A program made the position numbers and the translations under genes. Below the pieces are notes generated by a model that saw only the letters and a list, made by a program, of their open reading frames with translations, ran no database searches and was not told the DNA's origin. Below, one piece after another: positions 1 to 8,305 of a stretch of DNA of 64,000 bases. Each line of letters starts with the position of its first letter. Position 1 is the first letter of the stretch. The stretch is from Deltaproteobacteria bacterium UBA5205 (GTDB lineage: Bacteria > Desulfobacterota > Syntrophorhabdia > Syntrophorhabdales > Syntrophorhabdaceae): positions 62,001 through 126,000 of the forward strand of contig DHVP01000042.1 of the NCBI GenBank assembly GCA_002412715.1, given 5' to 3'.

Positions 1-1
1 G

Positions 2-1150
2 GCAATCCGCGCAAAAAGTTTCGGTATGAAAGTGATCGCTTACGACCCATATATTAAGAAAAGTAAAGCCGATAGCCTGGGGGTCATCCTTTATGACAAC
101 CTCGACGACCTTCTTAGAGTATCCGATGTAGTCACCTTTCACACACCGCTGACCGGCACGACACGGAACATGATCACCGCTGAAAAGTTGGCCATTATGA
201 AACAGGACGTCATCCTCGTCAACTGCGCCCGGGGCGGCATCGTCAACGAGGATGATCTGTACGACTGCCTGATTTCAGGCAAGATCTTCGCCGCCGGCGT
301 CGACGTCTTCGTGGAGGAACCGCCCAAAAACAGCAAACTCCTGCAGCTTGAGAACGTTTTTGCCACCCCCCACATCGGCGCCAACACCGCGGAAGGCCAG
401 AAGGCAGTGTCGGCAATCATTGCCGAACAGGTCCTGAACGCTCTGCATGGCCGGCCCTATCAGCATGGCGTCAACATACCCTTCATGAAGTCCCTGCTCC
501 CGGAACACCTTCAACTCTATTTCAACCTTTCGGAAAAGATGGGCAAACTTGCAGCTCAGATCTCCAAGGGCAGGCCTGAGAAGATCAGTGTCATAATGGT
601 GGGGAAAAACTTCGAGGAAGATCTGTGCGAACGCAAGTTCGATGTCCCATTCAGCTACCAGCCTTTTACCATCGCGGGAATAAACGGTTTTCTGGAGATA
701 TCTCTCCAGGGGTCCGTCACGTATATCAACGCACCCTATCTCGCCAAAGACCGGAATATCGTCGTCGAGGAATCAAAGACGGAGCAGTTCGACAAATTCA
801 ACGATCTCATTATCTTTAATCTGAAGACAGACGTCGAGGAGATCAGCATAGCCGGAACAGTCTTTCCCGACAAGCTCGGGAGAATCGTCCTCCTCGACAG
901 GTTCCACCTGGACGTGATCCCCGAAGGGACATTTCTGGCTTTCAAGATTCTGGATCGTCCGGGTGTTATCGGCAAGGTTGGAACCATCCTTGGCGACCAC
1001 GGCATCAACATCGCCGGTTTCAGCGTGTCTCGTGAGATAAGCGGTGAAGAAGTCGCCTTCGTTTCCGTGGACAGCCCCATCGGTCAGCCGGTCCTCAAGG
1101 AGATTCGTGCCATTGACGGCATGATAGAAGCAAAAGAGATCGCGCTCTAA
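2..1150 (+). CDS. serA: D-3-phosphoglycerate dehydrogenase, 3' part
   Basis: The gene oxidises 3-phosphoglycerate to 3-phosphohydroxypyruvate with NAD, the first step of serine synthesis. The reading frame is open from base 2, so the gene begins left of the window; about 150 N-terminal residues of the usual ~525 are missing. Counting from the internal Met at 26, the NAD-fold Asp (AYDPY) is near residue 7, the catalytic Arg is in CARGG (69), the Glu in VFVEEPP (98-99) and the His in TPHIGA (116). An intervening domain follows at about 150-290 and an ACT regulatory domain at about 303-374 (FKILDRPGVIGKVG). The ACT domain suggests serine feedback, which is known for the family. The gene ends 8 bp before a heptamer repeat element and converges on a histidine kinase gene. 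Confidence 0.93.
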   Translation, partial: AIRAKSFGMKVIAYDPYIKKSKADSLGVILYDNLDDLLRVSDVVTFHTPLTGTTRNMITAEKLAIMKQDVILVNCARGGIVNEDDLYDCLISGKIFAAGVDVFVEEPPKNSKLLQLENVFATPHIGANTAEGQKAVSAIIAEQVLNALHGRPYQHGVNIPFMKSLLPEHLQLYFNLSEKMGKLAAQISKGRPEKISVIMVGKNFEEDLCERKFDVPFSYQPFTIAGINGFLEISLQGSVTYINAPYLAKDRNIVVEESKTEQFDKFNDLIIFNLKTDVEEISIAGTVFPDKLGRIVLLDRFHLDVIPEGTFLAFKILDRPGVIGKVGTILGDHGINIAGFSVSREISGEEVAFVSVDSPIGQPVLKEIRAIDGMIEAKEIAL

Positions 1151-1157
1151 GAGAGCG

Positions 1158-1230
1158 GGTTATGGGTAATAGGTCATGGGTTATAGGGGCGGCAAAATCC
1201 TGTTGCTCATTGTCCCCTCTCCTATTGGCC
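1158..1230. repeat. Heptamer inverted-repeat element E1
   Basis: Four exact-register heptamers GGTTATG, GGTAATA, GGTCATG and GGTTATA run from 1158 to 1185. A degenerate opposite arm (CCCCTCTCCTATTGG) follows at about 1214-1228 and overlaps the stop codon of the convergent kinase gene. It sits between the ends of two convergent genes and could fold as a weak bidirectional terminator. Confidence 0.7.
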
Positions 1231-3570
1231 CTCAGCCGTATCTAGTATTTCCCGTATCTTTCTACCCAGGCCTGCCATTGTAAAGGGTTTGCGGATGGCG
1301 CTGATGCCCTGTTTCTGCACAGCACCGAGGCCCGAGGCTTCAAGGCTGTATCCTGTCATGAAAAGAGCGGCGATACCGGGTTTCATTTTCTTGATTTCAT
1401 GGTAGGCATCAAGGCCGCCCATACCGGGCATCGCTATATCCATAAGTACCAGGTCTATTTCTCCGGAACTCTCCCTGAACAACGTAAGTGCTTCCTCTCC
1501 GTTCTTTGCCGTAATAACCCGGTATCCCAAAGTCTTTAAGAATTCGGCGGCTATTTTCCTCAACGCATCTTCGTCCTCGCCCACAAGAATGGTTTCGGTG
1601 CCGCCCAGGACACCCCGTTCAACAGGTCTGCCTACCCTTGCCTTCTCTGCGGACAGGGGCAGATACATCTTGAAAACGGCGCCCCGGCCCTCCTCGCTTT
1701 CGCATATCACAAAACCCCCGTGCTGTCTGACGATCCCCAGAACAACGCTGAGACCGAGTCCCTTCTTCCGGCCGGATATATCCGTGGTATAAAACGGCTC
1801 GAATATCTTGTCTCTCGCATTGCTGTCGATCCCCCGCCCGGAATCGGCCACGGATATGACGGCATATGCCCCGGGGGCTATCTTCCCGTCGAGCGTGGTC
1901 GTAACGTCCGTCAGTTCTTCCGTATTCACCCGAATGGTCAGTGTGCCCGGCCCCTCCATGGCATCCCTGGCATTCAGTATGAGATTCAGAAGGGCCTGGC
2001 CTATTCTGGCAACATCCATCTTCGCCATAATGGGGGTCGCAGGCAAAGATACGATCGTGGTAATCTTCTCCCCGATGATCTTTCGTACCATCTTCTCGAA
2101 ATCAGCCACGACGGCACCCACATCCACCGTCCGCATGTCCATCGGGTGCCTGCTCCCTGAAGCCAGAAGCTCATCTACCATGTCCGCCGCCCTGAATACC
2201 TCATCCTCAATGGAGGAAAGGTAGGAGCCTACCTCCTCAGTGCAGTCGGGCGACATCTTCGCCAGCTGGGCATTCCCCACGATAATATTGAGGACATTGT
2301 TGATGTGGTGCGCTATATCTCCGATCAATTCCCTCACTACGTCCATTTTCTGAAATGCGTGTACCTGTTGTTCGAGCTGCCTGATGCGGGTCAGGTCCCG
2401 TATGATACCGTGATATACGGTCAGTTTTCCCACCTCATCGTAGACGGCGTTCGCGGTTATCGATACAACGATTATCGAGCCGTCCTTCCGTTTTAAGGCA
2501 AGGTCGTGCATACTTGCACTGCCGTACCGTTCGATGGCGTCCCGGAAGTTCTTGCGGTCCCCGGCATTGAAATAGAGATCGCGGCCGATGTCCAGTTCAA
2601 ACATTGCCTCCTTCGTCCTGTAACCAAACAATTCCAGACCGGCTCTATTCATATCGACAACCTTTCCATCCGGCGTCGAGATGAAGACTGCATCCCTCGT
2701 ATCTTCGAAGAGTCTCCGAAACTTGTGCTCGGATTTCTGCAAAGACTCCAGGGTCTTTTTCCTGTCGGTCACATCCCTGAATAAGGCGATCATATGCCAC
2801 TTCTCGCCTACCTTCTCGGAAAGCAGGGAGAGCTCTATGTACGTTTCTATGCCGTCGTTTCCGGTGATGGAGAAATCGAGGACCCTGTCCGCCTCCACCG
2901 CCTCTTCAGGTATCGACGACAAAGGCATCACCTCGGCGATGGCCAATTGCAGTTTCTGTTCGTCGGAATAGTGGGATGGCCTGAGAAACTCATGGATCTC
3001 CATGCCCCGCGCCTCTTTGTCGTCGTGACCGGTAATCCTCAATGCGGCAGGGTTCGCGTACAGGATCTTCCCGCTGTCGTCAAGAAGAAGCAGCGCTTCG
3101 TGGCTTGCATGGCTGAAGAGTTTGAACCGCTCCTCACTTTCCCTCAGTGCCGTTTGAGTCTTCTTACGATCGCCGATATGCCGCACCAGGCCGACGAACC
3201 TTACGCCCGCATCTGGCAGGGAGTATCGGACAACCGTCACTTCCACGTCCACCGATCCCCCGTTCTTTTGCCTGTACGTGGTCTCGTATGCACCCGCCTG
3301 GTCGCCTTCGGAGCGGGGAATGCCTGCAGCGAAATCGTCGAACTTCCCCTCCATATCGATATCACGCATTGACATCCGAAGAAATTCGGCAGGAGAATAC
3401 TCGAACAGTGTGCAGAAGGAAGGGCTCACGTGCAAGAACGATCCGCCGGCGTCGGTTATAAAGAAACCTTCCCTGAACAAATCGATGAGAATGGCAAAAA
3501 GGTTGCGGCAATGTTCCCGAGAACCGAACAACCGGTCAAACTCGCTGATGGAAAAGTCTTGTTCCGTCAC
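1222..3570 (-). CDS. PAS-domain hybrid sensor histidine kinase with receiver domain
   Basis: This is a 782-residue cytoplasmic sensor; no membrane segment is visible. Three PAS domains lie at about 18-135, 140-270 and 280-395, each ending in a DRKK or DLTR-like PAC motif. A HisKA-like helix pair follows with the candidate phospho-His in AHHINN (421-422). The HATPase domain has an N box NARD (533), G1 DSGRG (577) and G2 KGLGLS (603-608). A C-terminal receiver has acidic residues EDED (665-668), phospho-acceptor Asp711 in LMDIAMP and Lys761. The start is a GTG preceded by GAGGGGGGA. This layout suits sensing a soluble or redox signal and passing phosphate to a partner, but no response regulator gene is adjacent, so the output is unknown. 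Confidence 0.9.
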   Translation of the reverse strand: MTEQDFSISEFDRLFGSREHCRNLFAILIDLFREGFFITDAGGSFLHVSPSFCTLFEYSPAEFLRMSMRDIDMEGKFDDFAAGIPRSEGDQAGAYETTYRQKNGGSVDVEVTVVRYSLPDAGVRFVGLVRHIGDRKKTQTALRESEERFKLFSHASHEALLLLDDSGKILYANPAALRITGHDDKEARGMEIHEFLRPSHYSDEQKLQLAIAEVMPLSSIPEEAVEADRVLDFSITGNDGIETYIELSLLSEKVGEKWHMIALFRDVTDRKKTLESLQKSEHKFRRLFEDTRDAVFISTPDGKVVDMNRAGLELFGYRTKEAMFELDIGRDLYFNAGDRKNFRDAIERYGSASMHDLALKRKDGSIIVVSITANAVYDEVGKLTVYHGIIRDLTRIRQLEQQVHAFQKMDVVRELIGDIAHHINNVLNIIVGNAQLAKMSPDCTEEVGSYLSSIEDEVFRAADMVDELLASGSRHPMDMRTVDVGAVVADFEKMVRKIIGEKITTIVSLPATPIMAKMDVARIGQALLNLILNARDAMEGPGTLTIRVNTEELTDVTTTLDGKIAPGAYAVISVADSGRGIDSNARDKIFEPFYTTDISGRKKGLGLSVVLGIVRQHGGFVICESEEGRGAVFKMYLPLSAEKARVGRPVERGVLGGTETILVGEDEDALRKIAAEFLKTLGYRVITAKNGEEALTLFRESSGEIDLVLMDIAMPGMGGLDAYHEIKKMKPGIAALFMTGYSLEASGLGAVQKQGISAIRKPFTMAGLGRKIREILDTAEGQ

Positions 3571-3632
3571 CAGTCCCCCCTCGTAAGCGGACGACTAAAT
3601 GTCAGTGGCAACGGGTCCGCTATATATAACCA

Positions 3633-3660
3633 ATTATAGCATCTGGCTTCACTTTGTAAA
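3633..3660 (-). promoter_or_regulatory. Sigma-70-type promoter for the PAS hybrid kinase
   Basis: Read on the minus strand, a -35 TTTACA (3660-3655) and a -10 TATAAT (3638-3633) are separated by 16 bp, and the -10 is extended by TGC. The predicted leader is about 55 nt before the GTG at 3570. Confidence 0.6.
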
Positions 3661-3714
3661 TCTCGCGGGACAATAGAGACCAATGACGATGGATGCCCCT
3701 GCCGCATGGCTGTG

Positions 3715-3770
3715 CAGCGCTGTTCAGCGCTGAGAAACATATTTCAAACCTCATGGTTTTCTGATATGCT
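3715..3770 (+). promoter_or_regulatory. Candidate ftsH promoter with tandem palindromic octamers upstream
   Basis: A -35-like TTCAAA (3743-3748) and a -10-like TATGCT (3765-3770) are spaced 16 bp apart. Transcription would start at or beside the ATG at 3777, so the mRNA may be leaderless; no Shine-Dalgarno sequence is present. Just upstream the self-complementary octamer CAGCGCTG occurs twice, at 3715-3722 and 3725-3732, with a 10-bp period (one helical turn), which looks like a paired operator. Confidence 0.4.
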
Positions 3771-3776
3771 TTACCT

Positions 3777-5693
3777 ATGCCAACAGAAAACCCAGGATCT
3801 AAAAAAGGCTTTAGAAAACGTAAAGATATCATCCTCGAGATCAAAGGCGGAAACAAGAACAAGGACAAGAAGACAAGGAGTTTTACGTTCCTCTATTTCA
3901 TCATCGCGATCATCGGTATCCTCGTCATCCATAGCTATCTTTCCTTTCGGTCCGAGATCAAAACCGTTCCTTACAGCGAATTCAAAGGTCTCGTCGCCCA
4001 GGCGAAGGTCAGTGATCTCTTGATCGATAATGAAAAGATCCAGGGCACCATGACGCAACAGGACGACAAGAAGGTGAAATTCGTGACGAGCCGGGTGGAC
4101 GACCCCGACCTTGTCAAAGACCTTCAGAAAAACAATGTTCAGTTCTCCGGCTCTTTTGAGAACAAGCTCCTCCGAATAATCATTGAATGGATCCTTCCCT
4201 TCGCTATCATAATCCTCATATGGAACCTTCTTATGCGCAGAATGGGCGGCGCCCCCTCGGGCGTTCTGAACTTCGGGAAAAGCCGGGGGAAGATCTACGG
4301 GGAAGATGAGATAAAGATCACCTTCGGCGATGTAGCAGGTGTCGACGAAGCAAAAGAAGAATTGCAGGAGATCATCGAATACCTCCGGTATCCTCAGAAG
4401 TTTCTCGACCTCGGGGGAAAGATCCCCAAGGGGATACTTCTCGTAGGACCGCCGGGCACCGGCAAGACGCTTCTCGCCAAAGCCGTCGCGGGCGAAGCGA
4501 AGGTGCCGTTTTTCAGCCTGAGCGGGTCCGATTTTGTTGAGATGTTTGTCGGCGTCGGGGCATCCCGCGTACGGGACCTCTTTTCGCAGGCCCAGCAGAA
4601 GGCACCATGTATCATATTCATCGACGAACTGGATGCAGTGGGTAAAGCAAGGGGTATGAACCCTCTCTCCTCACATGACGAACGCGAGCAGACGCTCAAT
4701 CAGCTTCTTGCGGAAATGGACGGTTTTGATACCAAGACGGGCGTCATCATCGTGGGCGCTACAAACAGACCGGAAATCCTTGACCCGGCCCTCTTGAGGC
4801 CTGGCAGGTTCGACAGGCATGTCCTCGTTGACAGGCCCGATATCAAAGGGCGCGAAGAAATTCTCAAGGTCCATATCAGGGACGTCAAGCTTGCCAAAAA
4901 CATTGACCTTTCCATCCTCGCGGCCAGAACCCCGGGCTTCGTTGGCGCCGATCTTGCTAATCTTATCAATGAAGCGGCCCTTCTCGCCGCAAGAAAGGGA
5001 AAGACCTCCGTGACCATGGCTGAGTTCGAAGAGGCCATAGATCGAGTTGTGGCGGGTCTTGAGAAGAGAAAAAAAGTCATGAGCAAGAAGGAAAAGGAGA
5101 TCGTCGCCTACCATGAAACAGGCCATGCGCTTATGGCTGAATCGCTGGAAACCACGGACCCCGTCCACAAGATATCCATAATTCCGCGGGGTATCTCAGC
5201 CCTGGGCTACACAATGCAGCTTCCCACCGAAGACAGGTATCTTATGACAAAAACCGAGCTCCTCGACCGCATGTGCGTCCTTATGGGGGGTAGAATAGCG
5301 GAAGAGGTAATCTTCGATGAGATATCCACCGGTGCCCAGAACGACCTGGCTCGTGCCACCGATATTGCAAGGTCCATGGTCAAGCAATACGGTATGAGTG
5401 AAAAACTCGGCCACATGACCTTTGAACAGGAACGCAAGCCCCTTTTCCTTGATATCATGCCAGGTGGGGGAACCAAGGAATATAGCGAGGAAACGGCCCG
5501 TGAAATAGACAACGAAGTGAAGGTCATCATCGAACATTCCTACACCAGGGTCAAGGAAGTCCTTACCGACAAACGTGATCTTCTGGAACTGGTTGCCAAA
5601 ACACTCCTCGAAAAGGAATCCATCGACGGCGAAGAACTCAGGAAAATGCTCAAAGAACACGCAGAGGGGGATCATGGTAACGAATCTGGATAA
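3777..5693 (+). CDS. ftsH: ATP-dependent zinc metalloprotease FtsH
   Basis: FtsH is a membrane-anchored AAA+ protease that degrades misfolded membrane proteins and some regulators. The 638 residues match the usual family length. There is a basic N-terminus, a first membrane segment at about 37-54, a periplasmic domain, and a second membrane segment at about 131-153. The AAA module has Walker A GPPGTGKT (224-231), Walker B IIFIDELDA (279-287) and an arginine-finger region RPGRFDR (341-347). The zinc protease motif HETGH is at 446-450. The cytosolic N-terminus before the first membrane segment is longer than in E. coli (~36 residues, Lys-rich). No Shine-Dalgarno sequence precedes the ATG and no in-frame alternative start exists before the first membrane segment, so a leaderless mRNA is possible. 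The gene overlaps the next one by 20 bp. Confidence 0.97.
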   Translation: MPTENPGSKKGFRKRKDIILEIKGGNKNKDKKTRSFTFLYFIIAIIGILVIHSYLSFRSEIKTVPYSEFKGLVAQAKVSDLLIDNEKIQGTMTQQDDKKVKFVTSRVDDPDLVKDLQKNNVQFSGSFENKLLRIIIEWILPFAIIILIWNLLMRRMGGAPSGVLNFGKSRGKIYGEDEIKITFGDVAGVDEAKEELQEIIEYLRYPQKFLDLGGKIPKGILLVGPPGTGKTLLAKAVAGEAKVPFFSLSGSDFVEMFVGVGASRVRDLFSQAQQKAPCIIFIDELDAVGKARGMNPLSSHDEREQTLNQLLAEMDGFDTKTGVIIVGATNRPEILDPALLRPGRFDRHVLVDRPDIKGREEILKVHIRDVKLAKNIDLSILAARTPGFVGADLANLINEAALLAARKGKTSVTMAEFEEAIDRVVAGLEKRKKVMSKKEKEIVAYHETGHALMAESLETTDPVHKISIIPRGISALGYTMQLPTEDRYLMTKTELLDRMCVLMGGRIAEEVIFDEISTGAQNDLARATDIARSMVKQYGMSEKLGHMTFEQERKPLFLDIMPGGGTKEYSEETAREIDNEVKVIIEHSYTRVKEVLTDKRDLLELVAKTLLEKESIDGEELRKMLKEHAEGDHGNESG

Positions 5694-6561
5694 AAAACAG
5701 ATCGATCTCATCAAAGAATCGCTGTGCGTCTACCAGAAATCCCTTGAATTGAAGGCCCTGCTTCGTCAGGGACAGCTTTTCTTTACAAACATCGAAGACT
5801 TTGTCGATGACAGGGGCAGGAGCTGTCTTTTCAGGCTCAAGGAAATGTGCCACGATCTTTTCCGTAATTCCACCGAAGCGAGCTACAAAGAGAAACTCTT
5901 CGACATTACCGTCGGCTACACTTTTCACGGTGCGATGAAGCTTCGCGAAAACCTTTATCTCCTGGAGTATTACCAACCCCAGTGCGAAATGACGCTTCAG
6001 AACAACCTTAGCGAACAGGAGAGAAAGATCGTCAACGAGATAGGCACGCTGGTGCGAAAGGCCAGGGCACGTCTGAAAGAAGAGTTCAAAGAGGTCGCCA
6101 TACTTGCAGATGAACTTGTGAGACAGCTCAAAGACCTCATCCTTCTGTACAAAGGAAACTACCTGCTGCCCCGTTTCCTGTACGAATACGATAAGACCCT
6201 CGTAAAGATTTACGGGCGTAAGGGCTTTGAAGAGATTTTGTTGACCGCCTACGAGAATGGCAGAACGCTTCTCGTCTTTAAAACTGCGAACAGTTACCTG
6301 GAGAGCGAATATTTCGATACGGCCCGAAAACTCTTCAAGCGTGTAATCAGAACGGATAGCTCCAACAAAGCGGCATTCTTTCTCTACCTCTACGCGTCGG
6401 CCAACCATTTCTATTTCAAGAACATGTTTACAAGGGCTCTGGCGTTCGCCAGAGAGGCGGAAGGTATAAAAGGGGTGGACAGCATCAGTGACAGGTACCG
6501 CCAGCCATTGACAGCGCTCATCACCGACCTGTCCAGAGAGACAAAGAAAAAAGGGAGCTGA
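5674..6561 (+). CDS. Unknown protein downstream of ftsH, helical with TPR-like C-terminus
   Basis: The product is 295 residues and I do not recognise the family. The start at 5674 was chosen because AGAGGGGG lies just upstream; it overlaps the end of ftsH by 20 bp, implying translational coupling. The protein is charged, has no signal peptide or membrane span, and looks almost wholly alpha-helical. Around residues 205-280 the spacing of aromatic and Ala residues (TANSYLESEYFDTARKLFKR, then ASANHFYFKNMFTRALAFAR) resembles two TPR-like helical hairpins. An FtsH-linked adaptor or a scaffold is possible from position alone. Confidence 0.75.
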   Translation: MVTNLDKKQIDLIKESLCVYQKSLELKALLRQGQLFFTNIEDFVDDRGRSCLFRLKEMCHDLFRNSTEASYKEKLFDITVGYTFHGAMKLRENLYLLEYYQPQCEMTLQNNLSEQERKIVNEIGTLVRKARARLKEEFKEVAILADELVRQLKDLILLYKGNYLLPRFLYEYDKTLVKIYGRKGFEEILLTAYENGRTLLVFKTANSYLESEYFDTARKLFKRVIRTDSSNKAAFFLYLYASANHFYFKNMFTRALAFAREAEGIKGVDSISDRYRQPLTALITDLSRETKKKGS

Positions 6562-6576
6562 CGAGGGGGGAGGACA

Positions 6577-6795
6577 ATGCCCATCTATGAATACACCTGC
6601 CGCGCGTGCGGCCATGAGTTCGAAGTCATAGTCTTCGGAAATGATGTGCCCGAATGTCCTGCATGCGGGGCCAAAGACCCGCAAAAGAACATGTCCTCCT
6701 TCGGCTTTTCGGCGGGAAACAAGTTTAAATCATCCGGTAAATCGGGTGGCTCCTGCGCCGGCTGCTCCTCGCCCAACTGCTCAAGCTGTTCGTGA
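6577..6795 (+). CDS. FmdB-type zinc ribbon protein
   Basis: This is a 72-residue protein whose N-terminus (MPIYEYTCRACGHEFE) is the FmdB/CxxC_CXXC_SSSS signature. Two Cys pairs (8/11 and 27/30) should bind one zinc. A Gly/Ser-rich tail carries a second set of Cys (60, 63, 68, 71), usual in longer members. A Shine-Dalgarno GGGAGGA precedes the ATG. Such proteins have been proposed as regulators, but no firm role is known. It lies between the unknown gene and tilS, probably in the ftsH operon. Confidence 0.88.
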   Translation: MPIYEYTCRACGHEFEVIVFGNDVPECPACGAKDPQKNMSSFGFSAGNKFKSSGKSGGSCAGCSSPNCSSCS

Positions 6796-6825
6796 CCGAT
6801 CGCGGCCCCCACACCACCTTTTAAG

Positions 6826-8223
6826 ATGGACCTCACCCGGAAAATACTCGATCTCATCAGAAAGGAAGGAATGATCCATGAGACGGACCGTGTCCTTCTC
6901 GGTTTATCGGGGGGCGTGGATTCGGCGACACTCCTCTTCATTCTGACGGAAATCCGCAGGGAGATCCCCTTCGATCTGGCCGCCGCCCATGTAAACCACC
7001 TTCTGAGGCAGGAAGAATCCGAAAGGGACGAGGCATTCACGAGACAGGCAGCCACGGACTACGGCATCCCCTATTTCCTTGAAAGGGTGGATGTCAGTGG
7101 CTATGCGAAGTCCCGAGGCCTCTCGCTCCAACACGCGGGCAGGGACATCCGGTATCGTTTCTTTAATGAAACTGCGGACCGTGAAGGGTACACAAAGATC
7201 GCAATCGCGCACAACCTCGACGATCAAGTGGAGACTTTCCTCCTGCGCCTCGTCAAGGGAACGGGAATTCGCGGGTTGTCTTCAATACCTCCGGCACGAG
7301 ACAGGATAGTCAGACCTTTTCTTAACACCTACCGGTCCGAGATCGCCGCATGTGCAGAGGCGAGATCGATCGCATACGTCAGTGACTCTTCCAATGCGAA
7401 GACTGTCTATGAACGCAATTATATTCGTCACAGGGTCCTGCCGCTCCTCGATGAACTGAACCCGGCATTCAAAGAAAAGGTCGTCTCGCTCCTTGGGGAT
7501 CTCACGGGGATAAACAGCTTTTTCGACGAAAGGAAACGTGCCTTTCTGGCGAAGCATATCCGGGAACGCGGCGGCGATATCCTCGTACCTGTCGGCCCCT
7601 TAAAACAACTGGACGAAGAGACACGGTTCAGGGCCATCAGCGATATCATCACATCCCTGTCCACTTCTTTTGTCCCCTTGAGGGAGCATATAAGGCTGAT
7701 CGAAAAAGTCCTTGAATCTCAGAAGCCAAATCTGCGGCTCGATCTGGCATCACCACTTCGGATGAAGAAAACCTACGACAGACTCATATTCACCGCCAGG
7801 GGGCCGTCGTCACCCGCCACGGACAGTTACCCTTTACAGGAAGGAAAGAACTGCATTGCCCCCCTTGGTGCCACCATAGCCGTCAGGATCCTGAGAAAAC
7901 CCCCTTCCTCGTATCCAAAAAGTGCTTTCACGGCCTATTTTGACCTCGGCAAGATCGGCGGCCTCAGTGTAAGGACGTTCCGCAATGGCGACAGGTTTCA
8001 TCCCCTGGGCATGAGTCAACCCGTCAAGATAAAGGATTTTTTCATATCCCGCAAGATCCCCCTGGAAGAGCGAAGGATTATCCCGCTTCTCGTCTCCGGC
8101 GACATCATCATCTGGGTGGTAGGCCATCGTATTGACGACCGCTACAAGGTCGACGAGAATACGACTAAAGTCCTGAGGGTGACGGTGAAGAAATCCTGTC
8201 AACCATCTTCAATTTATGATTGA
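6826..8223 (+). CDS. tilS: tRNA(Ile)-lysidine synthetase
   Basis: TilS makes lysidine at the wobble C of the AUA-reading tRNA-Ile, using ATP and lysine. The 465-residue protein has the PP-loop SGGVDS at 28-33, an N-type ATP pyrophosphatase fold to about residue 220, a middle TilS domain and a C-terminal TilS_C domain from about 370 to 450 (VRTFRNGDRFHPLGM... KIKDFFISRKIPLEERR). The link with upstream ftsH is common in bacteria, though tilS usually precedes ftsH; here it follows. No clear ribosome binding site is seen. A candidate -35 for the next gene overlaps its stop codon. Confidence 0.95.
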   Translation: MDLTRKILDLIRKEGMIHETDRVLLGLSGGVDSATLLFILTEIRREIPFDLAAAHVNHLLRQEESERDEAFTRQAATDYGIPYFLERVDVSGYAKSRGLSLQHAGRDIRYRFFNETADREGYTKIAIAHNLDDQVETFLLRLVKGTGIRGLSSIPPARDRIVRPFLNTYRSEIAACAEARSIAYVSDSSNAKTVYERNYIRHRVLPLLDELNPAFKEKVVSLLGDLTGINSFFDERKRAFLAKHIRERGGDILVPVGPLKQLDEETRFRAISDIITSLSTSFVPLREHIRLIEKVLESQKPNLRLDLASPLRMKKTYDRLIFTARGPSSPATDSYPLQEGKNCIAPLGATIAVRILRKPPSSYPKSAFTAYFDLGKIGGLSVRTFRNGDRFHPLGMSQPVKIKDFFISRKIPLEERRIIPLLVSGDIIIWVVGHRIDDRYKVDENTTKVLRVTVKKSCQPSSIYD

Positions 8224-8249
8224 CAGTTCATTCTCTCCTGGTGTAAAAA
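8220..8249 (+). promoter_or_regulatory. Candidate promoter for the aminotransferase gene
   Basis: A consensus TTGACA (8220-8225) overlaps the tilS stop codon. An A-rich hexamer TAAAAA (8244-8249) follows after 18 bp. The -10 is a weak match, so only the -35 is convincing. Confidence 0.35.
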
Positions 8250-8305
8250 GTATCCTCTAATACCGGCCTCAACGGGGCACACTACTGCGTTAAAGGAGTT
8301 CCCAC

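Noticed and set aside
5650..6684. 344-codon open frame on the minus strand
   Set aside because: Antisense to the ftsH-coupled gene and FmdB gene, no ribosome site or domain.
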